Assembly (NCBI RefSeq): GCF_040253635.1
Contig: NZ_JBEJGX010000003.1
Span: forward strand, 8,581,501-8,645,500
Reading direction: 5' to 3'
DNA length: 64,000 nt
From: Streptomyces sp. Edi2
GTDB lineage: Bacteria > Actinomycetota > Actinomycetes > Streptomycetales > Streptomycetaceae
Shown in pieces: positions 57,853 to 64,000 of this stretch; the first letter of the stretch is position 1, and every line of letters starts with the position of its first letter. The notes under the pieces are model-generated. The model did not search any database, was not told where the DNA came from, and saw nothing but the letters and a program-made list of their open reading frames with translations. A program made the translations under genes and the position numbers.

Positions 57853-59667
57853 GTGGCGTTCGGGCTGGCTCCCCGCAAGGTGCGGCCGAAGGTGCCGCTG
57901 CGTCATGGCGAGGGCAGCAAATTCCGTTTGACCAGCCTGGAGGGGCTGGCCGCGTTGGCGCTGGACGCGCTCAGCTCGGTGGCCTACGGGCCACAGGCGA
58001 TCGTGGTGGTCCTGGCCGCGGCCGGGACCGGGGCTGTGACTGCGGTACTGCCGGTGACCCTGGTCATCACCGGACTGCTGGTGGTGCTCGTCATCTCCTA
58101 CGGTCAGGTGATCGCCGTCCATCCGGATGGCGGTGGCGCGTACGCGGTGGCCAAGGAAAGCCTCGGCGTGCGGTCCAGCCTGCTGGGGGCCGCGAGCCTC
58201 GTCATCGACTACGTGCTCAGCGTCGCCGTCAGCCTCGTCGCCGGTGCGGCCTCGCTCGCGTCGGCCTTTCCGGTGCTCGCCCCTCACCTGCTCGCCGTGT
58301 GCTTGACCGGACTGATCCTGCTGACCGCCGTGAACCTGCGCGGGATCGCCGAGAGCGCACGGGTGCTGATGCTTCCCGCCGTGCTCTTCCTCGTGAGCAT
58401 GTTCGGTGTCATCGCGGCGGGACTGCTGCGCTCGCACCCGGCCGCCACGGTGGGCACCGGCCAGCCCGTTCATGCCAGTCAGACGCTCGGTGTCCTGCTG
58501 CTGTTGAAGGCTTTCGCGGCCGGGTGCTCGGCGCTGACCGGGGTGGAGGCCATCGCCAACGGCGTGCCGATGTTCCGCAAGCCGCGGGTGAAACGGGCGC
58601 AGCGCACCGAGTTGATGCTCGGCGCCCTCCTCGGGGCGATGCTGGTCGGCCTGGCGGTCCTGATCCGCCGCGATCACGTGGCTCCGCGCGGTGGTGTGAC
58701 GGTCCTGGCCCAGGTGACCGCCGGGGCCTATGGCACCGGCTGGGCGTACTACGCCACCAACCTGATCGTCGCCCTCGTCCTCGGCCTGGCCGCGAACACC
58801 AGCTTCGGCGGCCTGCCGGTCCTGATGAGCCTGCTCTCGGGAGACAACCGGTTGCCGCATCTGTTCGGCCTGCGCGCGGAGCGGCCCGTTCACCGGTACG
58901 GTGTGGTCGCCCTGGCCCTGCTGGCCGGGGGCCTGCTCATCGCGGTGAACGCCGACATCGAGCGTCTGATCCCGTTGTTCGCGATCGGGGTGTTCACGGG
59001 CTTCACGATCAGCCAGGTGGGGATGGTGCGGCACTGGGCCAGGCAGCGTCCCGCCGGATGGGTTTCCAGGGCACTGCTCAACGCCGTCGGGGCCGTGCTG
59101 ACCGCTGTGGCGGGGGTGGTCCTGCTCACCACCAAGTTCCTGGCCGGCGCCTGGATCGTCGTCCTGGCCATCCCACTGCTGATGCTGTTGTTCGCCAGGA
59201 TTCAGCGCTACTACACCGCCGTCGGTGCCGAACTCGGGCTCGGCCGCATTCCCGCCCGGCCACACCAGGCCGCCAGCCTGGTCATCGTCCCCCTGGGCGA
59301 GGTCAGCAAACTCGCCGAACGCGCGATCACAGCAGCGCTCGCACTGGGCGACGAGGTTGTCGCCCTGGCCGTCCACTCCGACCCCGGTGCTGCTGACGCC
59401 CTGCGGCAGACCTGGGAACGCTGGAAGCCCGGCATCCGGCTCGACATCGTCGACAGTCCCCACCGCTCCTTGGTGCACCCCGTCGTCGACTACGTCCGGC
59501 GGGCCAGAGCCGACGGCCGGCAAGTCGCCGTCCTCATCCCCCAGGTCGAACCGAGAAGCCGCCGCTACCAGATCCTGCAGAACCAGCGCGGCACCCTGCT
59601 CGCGACCGCTCTGATCACCCACACCGACGTCGTCGTATGCATGCTCCCCTACCGTCTGGCCCGCTGA
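57853..59667 (+). CDS. APC-superfamily permease (amino acid or K+ uptake-like)
   Basis: A 604-residue membrane protein. The opening SLEGLAALALDALSSVAYGP is the APC/KUP-type first helix, followed by about 11 more segments, for example VLVISYGQVIAVHPDGGGAY and TNLIVALVLGLAANTSFGGL. From about residue 470 a soluble C-terminal domain begins (ASLVIVPLGEVSKLAERAIT, VVALAVHSDPGAADALR) that resembles a Usp-like nucleotide-binding fold. GTG 57853 is chosen by homology to family starts. Substrate not certain. Confidence 0.88.
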   Translation: MAFGLAPRKVRPKVPLRHGEGSKFRLTSLEGLAALALDALSSVAYGPQAIVVVLAAAGTGAVTAVLPVTLVITGLLVVLVISYGQVIAVHPDGGGAYAVAKESLGVRSSLLGAASLVIDYVLSVAVSLVAGAASLASAFPVLAPHLLAVCLTGLILLTAVNLRGIAESARVLMLPAVLFLVSMFGVIAAGLLRSHPAATVGTGQPVHASQTLGVLLLLKAFAAGCSALTGVEAIANGVPMFRKPRVKRAQRTELMLGALLGAMLVGLAVLIRRDHVAPRGGVTVLAQVTAGAYGTGWAYYATNLIVALVLGLAANTSFGGLPVLMSLLSGDNRLPHLFGLRAERPVHRYGVVALALLAGGLLIAVNADIERLIPLFAIGVFTGFTISQVGMVRHWARQRPAGWVSRALLNAVGAVLTAVAGVVLLTTKFLAGAWIVVLAIPLLMLLFARIQRYYTAVGAELGLGRIPARPHQAASLVIVPLGEVSKLAERAITAALALGDEVVALAVHSDPGAADALRQTWERWKPGIRLDIVDSPHRSLVHPVVDYVRRARADGRQVAVLIPQVEPRSRRYQILQNQRGTLLATALITHTDVVVCMLPYRLAR

Positions 59668-59769
59668 ACCCGTGTTCAGCGCACCGCGACTCCAGTCGGC
59701 GCCAAGGACAGGTCACCAGGGCTACCTGCTGCGACAGCAATAACGCAAGAGCGCGGCTCAGCCTGCCGG

Positions 59770-60060
59770 GTCCGCAGCCGTCCGCCGGAAGCATGAGGGG
59801 GGAGGCGTTGGAGGCGGTTGGCACGATGACGGGCAGGTGTGCGTGGTGCACGACCTCGGTGCTGGTCGACCCGAGGACAAGGCGCGCCCCCAGAGGCCCG
59901 AACCATGTGTGTCGATCACCAGCAGGCAGGCATCCTTGCGCGCCTTCGGCAGGACCTGCGCCGGGCGTCCCGCCTCCGTGACGATCTCCACCTCCCCGCG
60001 GGGCGCGAGTTGCTCCAGCCACTCGTGGACCGTGTCGGTGACCAGGTGTTTCGGTGATCG
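59770..60060 (-). pseudogene. Universal stress protein relic
   Basis: Two phases match the usp at 55062-55556: EVEIVTEAGRPAQVLPKARK with LLVIDTHGSGLWG, then after a shift near 59889 LVLGSTSTEVVHHAHLPVIV. The N-terminal 70 residues are missing and the 3' end runs on without homology. The gene is dead. Confidence 0.75.
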
Positions 60061-60212
60061 CTGCTTGCGCGGCGTGGACCAAGCGGGCTGCGCTCGGTTC
60101 TTCTCCCTGTGCGAGCACCGAGTCTGCCGTTCTTCGGCATGGCGTGCGCGGGCGACATCGTCAGTGACCGCCACGGTGGGCAGGACACCGGCTCTTGCTC
60201 GTGGGGTGCTGC

Positions 60213-61451
60213 TCAGCATTCTGGCAGGAGCGATTCGATGGGTACCTGCGGGTCGGCGAGTTTGCTGATGTCAACCTGCTGGCCGGAGCGGACGAGGGCC
60301 TGGATCGGCTCGGTGACGTCCCAGATGTTGACGTTCATGCCCGCCAGCACCCGGCCACGTTCGAGCCAGAACGCGATGAACTCACGGGCGCCGGCATCGC
60401 CTCGGAAGACGACCTGGTCGTATCCGCCGGGCTCGGCGTATCCGGCGTATTCCATGCCCAGGTCGTACTGATCGGAGAAGAAGTACGGCACCCGGTCGTA
60501 GGACGCCTCCCGGCCCAGCATCGCCCTGGCGGCGGTCTGTGGCTGATGCCGCGCGTTGGCCCAGTGCTCCACGCGGATGCGCCGGTTCAGCAGGGGGTGG
60601 AAAGCATTGGCGACGTCGCCCGCGGCGTAGACGCCCGGTGTGGAAGTGCGCAGCCGCTCGTCGGTGAGAATGCCGTTGTCGACCTGAAGGCCCGCGGCTT
60701 GGGCAAGGCCGGTGTTGGGGACGATACCGATGCCGACGATGACCGCGTCCGCGTCGATGCGGGTGCCGTCGGACAGCAGCACGCCGTCGACGGTACCCGC
60801 GCTGCCGGTCAGTTCGGCGACCTGTACGCCGAACCGCAGAGTCACCCCGTGGTCGCGGTGCAGGTCCGCGAAGACCTGGGCGACCTCGCGGCCAAGGACA
60901 CGCAGCAACGGCAACTCGGCCATCTCCAGCACGGTGACTTCCACACCGGCGGCGCGGGCCGCGGCAGCGGTCTCCAGGCCGATCCAGCCGGCCCCGACGA
61001 CCGCCACCCGTGAGGCGGAGGAGAAAGCGTCCTTGATCCGGTCGCTGTCCTGGACCGTGCGCAGATACAGCACCCCGTCCAAATCGGCACCCGGCACTGA
61101 CAGACGGCGCGGTGAGGAGCCGGTGGCCAGCAACAACTCGGCGTACTCCAGTCGACTGCCGTCCGCGAGCGTCACCTCGTGCGGGGCCGGGTCGAGTCTG
61201 GTGACCGCCGTCCCCAGGCGCAGGTCGACGTGGTGCTCGGCGTACCACTGGGGCGGGTGGACGTAGATCTGCTCCCGGGCGTCCTTGCCCATCAGGTAGC
61301 CCTTTGACAGCGGCGGCCGCTCATACGGCCGTTCGCTCTCCTCACCGATCAGGATCAGCGTGCCGTCGAAGCCCTCCTCTCGCAGCGCCTGCGCGGCCTT
61401 GGCCCCGGCCAGACTGGCTCCGACAATCACATACGCGCTGTTGTCAGTCAT
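60213..61451 (-). CDS. FAD-dependent ferredoxin/rubredoxin reductase-like protein
   Basis: A 412-residue flavoprotein. The FAD motif is [20 protein letters not shown], the NAD motif [20 protein letters not shown] near residue 148, and the second FAD motif [16 protein letters not shown] near 270, with a C-terminal reductase domain ([20 protein letters not shown]). It would pass electrons from NAD(P)H to a ferredoxin. ATG 61451 overlaps the stop of the transaldolase gene (ATGA), so the two are coupled. A second protein with the same start type begins at 63963. Confidence 0.92.
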   Translation of the reverse strand: MTDNSAYVIVGASLAGAKAAQALREEGFDGTLILIGEESERPYERPPLSKGYLMGKDAREQIYVHPPQWYAEHHVDLRLGTAVTRLDPAPHEVTLADGSRLEYAELLLATGSSPRRLSVPGADLDGVLYLRTVQDSDRIKDAFSSASRVAVVGAGWIGLETAAAARAAGVEVTVLEMAELPLLRVLGREVAQVFADLHRDHGVTLRFGVQVAELTGSAGTVDGVLLSDGTRIDADAVIVGIGIVPNTGLAQAAGLQVDNGILTDERLRTSTPGVYAAGDVANAFHPLLNRRIRVEHWANARHQPQTAARAMLGREASYDRVPYFFSDQYDLGMEYAGYAEPGGYDQVVFRGDAGAREFIAFWLERGRVLAGMNVNIWDVTEPIQALVRSGQQVDISKLADPQVPIESLLPEC

Positions 61452-62575
61452 GATGAGTCCCTGGTCTGCGGCGGACGCGCGCTGTTGAGAGTGACCGAGA
61501 GCTGGTCGGCGAGCTTCTCCCAACTGGCGTCGAACTTCTCCACGCCCTCGTCCTCAAGGGTCTGTACGACGTCGTCGTAGTCCACGCCGGCCGCCCGCAG
61601 CCCGTCGAGTACCCGTTGGGCCTCGCCGTAGCCGGAGCGTACCGAGTCGGCGGGCACCTGCCCGTGGTCCGCGACCGCGCGCAAGGTGGCCTCGGGCATG
61701 GTGTTCACCACGCCCGGCGCCACCAACTCGACGACATAGCGCGTGTCCAGGTAGGCGGGATCCTTGGCGGACGTCGAGGCCCACAGCGGTCGCTGCGGTC
61801 GCGCGCCGGCGCCCTGCAGCGCCTTCCACCGCGGCGAGGAGAACACCCGCTCGTAGTGCTGGTAGGCCAGACGGGCATTGGCGATCGCCGCACGTCCGCG
61901 CAGACCGGCCGCCCGCGAGCTGCCCGCCTTGTCCAGCCGCGCGTCGACCTCGGTATCGACGCGCGAGACGAAGAACGAGGCCACCGATCCGATCGCGGAC
62001 AGCTCCCGGCCCGCGGCGCGGGCCCCTTCCATCCCGTCGAGGAAGGCATCCATGACCTGGTCGTACCGCGACAGGGAGAAGATCAGCGTGACGTTGACGC
62101 TGATCCCCTCGGCCAGGCACGCGGCAATCGCTCCCAGGCCCTGCCGGGCGGCCGGAATCTTGATGAACAGGTTGGGCCGGTCGACCAGCCACCACAGTGC
62201 CCGCGCCTCCGCGATCGTGGCCGCCGTGTCATGCGCGAGCCTCGGGTCGACCTCGATCGAGACCCGTCCGTCGACGCCGTCCGTCGCCTCGTAGACCGGG
62301 CGCAGCACGTCGCACGCCCACCGCACGTCGAACGTGGTCAGCGCTCGCAGCGCCTCACCGACCCCAACTCCGCGGGCCGCCAGGTCGCCGATCTGCCCGT
62401 CGTATGCGTCACCGTGCGTGATCGCCTTGGCGAAGATCGTCGGATTGGTGGTCACGCCCACCACATGGTCACGCTCCACCAGTTCTCGAAGGCTCCCGGA
62501 CACCAGTCTCTCCCGGCTCAGATCGTCGAGCCAGACCGACACTCCCGCTTCACTCAGTGCGGACAACGGATTCAT
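61448..62575 (-). CDS. tal: Transaldolase
   Basis: A 375-residue pentose-phosphate enzyme transferring a dihydroxyacetone unit. Schiff-base Lys139 is in [12 protein letters not shown]; flanking motifs are [46 protein letters not shown] and [18 protein letters not shown] 62575 gives the actinobacterial TalB-like start [15 protein letters not shown]. It is coupled to the flavoprotein gene downstream by a four-base overlap, an unusual pairing. Confidence 0.94.
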   Translation of the reverse strand: MNPLSALSEAGVSVWLDDLSRERLVSGSLRELVERDHVVGVTTNPTIFAKAITHGDAYDGQIGDLAARGVGVGEALRALTTFDVRWACDVLRPVYEATDGVDGRVSIEVDPRLAHDTAATIAEARALWWLVDRPNLFIKIPAARQGLGAIAACLAEGISVNVTLIFSLSRYDQVMDAFLDGMEGARAAGRELSAIGSVASFFVSRVDTEVDARLDKAGSSRAAGLRGRAAIANARLAYQHYERVFSSPRWKALQGAGARPQRPLWASTSAKDPAYLDTRYVVELVAPGVVNTMPEATLRAVADHGQVPADSVRSGYGEAQRVLDGLRAAGVDYDDVVQTLEDEGVEKFDASWEKLADQLSVTLNSARPPQTRDSS

Positions 62576-62997
62576 GGCACTGCCGCTCCTCTCCGCCGTG
62601 CGGCCGAGACTGCGCAGGGGATCTTTGCTCAAACCGGCTTCGGCCGGTGCCACGCCACGCCAGTGACGGGGCCTGCCGCCTCATCGAGACCACACCTCCC
62701 ACCAGGTTGGGCGGGGGCGAGCCCGGCCGCCACTGGTGGGCCAGGAACCCATCACAGACGCGACGGCTGCCGCGGCCAGGGCATCGAAGTTCAGCGCCGA
62801 AGCAGGGGCTGGCGACTACTGGCACAAAACGAAGCGCTACCGGTGGTGGTATCCCGTCCAGGTTCTGGATACGGCTCGACTCTCCATGCTCCTGGCGTTG
62901 CTCCGTGGCCGGTTAGCCGCCCGACCATGCGTCTCTGGCCCCAGGCGCGGCGCGAGCGAATGGTGGTACGGCACTCGTGCCTCGAAGGGGTGCAGTC
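62576..62997. other. No recognisable gene
   Basis: About 420 bases between divergent tal and the Rv1733c-like gene, presumably with both promoters. Open frames here have no family features. Confidence 0.45.
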
Positions 62998-63474
62998 ATG
63001 CCTTCGATGCCGGCCAGTCTGTGGAGGCGGCGGCGCAATCCGCTCAAACGGCGTTCGGACATCGTGGAGGCGTGGGCCGCGCTGCCGGCCCTGCTCGTGC
63101 TGTCGATCGCCGCCCCGGCAGCGGGCATCGCCACGTGCGCGGCCCTCCAGGACTACGCAGCCCATCAGCGTGCCAGCATCCACCGCATCATGGCGGTGGT
63201 GCAGCAGGACGGATCGAGCCTGCCCGACGGGTCAGCTGGGGACGGCAAGGTTCCGTTGGTTCAGGCGCCGGTCCGCTGGAAGGCACCCGATGGTTCGACA
63301 CACACCGGTACGGCACATGTCGCACCAGGACAGAAGGCCGGAACGCGTACCACCGTGTGGGCTGACCACGCCTCACGGCTCGTGCCGCAACCGCCGACCG
63401 CCGCACAGTCCACGGCTTACGCCGTCATCGGCGGCATCGGAGCGTCCGCTGGGGTCGGCCTCCTGGCGCGATAG
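62998..63474 (+). CDS. Rv1733c-like membrane protein, shortened at C-terminus
   Basis: A 158-residue protein from ATG 62998 (PSMPASLWRRRRNPLKRRSD). It has one transmembrane helix (WAALPALLVLSIAAPAAGIA), an extracytoplasmic middle (GKVPLVQAPVRWKAPDGSTH) and a second hydrophobic stretch (AYAVIGGIGASAGVGLLAR) ending at TAG 63472. Relatives such as mycobacterial Rv1733c, a DosR-regulon protein, usually continue with a basic cytoplasmic tail, which is missing here. Function of the family is unknown. Confidence 0.8.
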   Translation: MPSMPASLWRRRRNPLKRRSDIVEAWAALPALLVLSIAAPAAGIATCAALQDYAAHQRASIHRIMAVVQQDGSSLPDGSAGDGKVPLVQAPVRWKAPDGSTHTGTAHVAPGQKAGTRTTVWADHASRLVPQPPTAAQSTAYAVIGGIGASAGVGLLAR

Positions 63475-63962
63475 GGCGTGTCGCCCGCATGGTCCTCGCT
63501 CTGGAAAAGGTGGCGACTTCCGGGAACTTCACCCAGATCGAGGGTGGGCAGCTTTGCAGGTGAACTTGAGGATGAGGAGAACCGCTGCTGTCTGAACCCG
63601 TTGTACCCGGGCGGTTCGTCCTGCCGTGAGGGCACACGCACCCGTATGCCATGCCTTGGGCCGCCTCCTCTGGCGGGAGGACGAGGGCTTCGCCAAGTTC
63701 ACCGCCGTCGGCAACGAGCTGTTCGAGCAACTGGAGGCCGAACTCCACACCAAACGCACCGCTGCCTGACGCAGGCCGCCGCCGTCGAACGGTCCCCAGT
63801 GCCCCAGTCTTCGGCGACTACCGGTCGGCAGACACACCGGGGAACAAATCAACCGCTAACAGCGCCGGACTATCGAGGACGATGGCCTGGCCACGTGCAA
63901 CGACGGCAGGGAGCGGATCACTATCCGCCTGCGGGCCGAGCCAACGCAGCAGAGGAGAGAGC
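63475..63962. other. Mostly noncoding; contains a small gene relic
   Basis: At about 63653-63769 the plus strand reads RLLWREDEGFAKFTAVGNEL followed by FEQLEAELHTKRTAA and a stop, with good codon bias but no start. It is probably a gene tail. The rest holds the promoter of the flavoprotein gene at the window edge. Confidence 0.4.
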
Positions 63963-64000
63963 ATGGCCGCGAACAACGCATTCGTGATCGTCGGAGCCAG
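63963..64000 (+). CDS. FAD-dependent oxidoreductase, start only (cut by window end)
   Basis: ATG 63963 behind AGAGGAGAGAGC encodes MAANNAFVIVGA, the beginning of an FAD-binding Rossmann motif very like the start of the protein at 60213-61451 ([13 protein letters not shown]). The remainder lies outside the window. Confidence 0.75.
   Translation, partial: MAANNAFVIVGA

Overview
The window is about 64 kb of very GC-rich DNA with actinobacterial gene style: GTG starts, GGAGG-type ribosome sites, tight ATGA/GTGA overlaps, and families typical of Streptomyces (ClpP3/4-like protease, ALF repeats, Lrp with two HTH modules, tandem universal stress proteins). I read it as an arm region of a Streptomyces-like chromosome or a large plasmid. 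No rRNA, tRNA or CRISPR array was seen.

Left part (1-38 kb) is accessory DNA with many broken genes. Working genes include a clpP-like protease, a divergent SDR/MerR pair, an Lrp regulator beside an amidohydrolase, an FG-GAP protein, a PQQ-type lipoprotein, VapBC- and AbiE-like toxin-antitoxin pairs, a WXG100/ALF secreted-toxin-like locus, a TetR regulator controlling an unusual MFS-hydrolase fusion, a YdcF-like protein, an L,D-transpeptidase and a short M4 metalloprotease. Between them lie relics: IS66, ISL3, Tn3 (two places), tyrosine recombinases (two places), a DnaB fragment, a nonsense-interrupted catalase leader, and a phzF gene split by a 3.27-kb insertion carrying a 0.9-kb unit bounded by a perfect 53-bp inverted repeat. 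An 83-bp direct repeat occurs at 1.0 kb and 37.5 kb, roughly bracketing this unstable segment.

Right part (38-64 kb) is compact and mostly intact, and is metabolic. It holds universal stress proteins (four, one decayed), a Ca2+-type P-ATPase, DUF488, a cupin, aconitase, GAPDH followed by a CBS/zinc-ribbon protein and a complete pyruvate dehydrogenase E1alpha-E1beta-E2 run, a GH65 phosphorylase-type enzyme, a lone cytochrome oxidase subunit I with a leader peptide, an APC permease, transaldolase coupled to a ferredoxin-reductase-like flavoprotein, an Rv1733c-like membrane protein, and the start of a second flavoprotein at the window edge. The mix of Usp, CtpF-type ATPase and Rv1733c-like genes resembles the hypoxia/dormancy (DosR/OsdR-type) gene sets of actinobacteria. 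Here it appears joined to central carbon and respiratory enzymes, which suggests a stress- or low-oxygen-metabolism island. That reading is inference from gene content; no regulator gene for it lies in the window.
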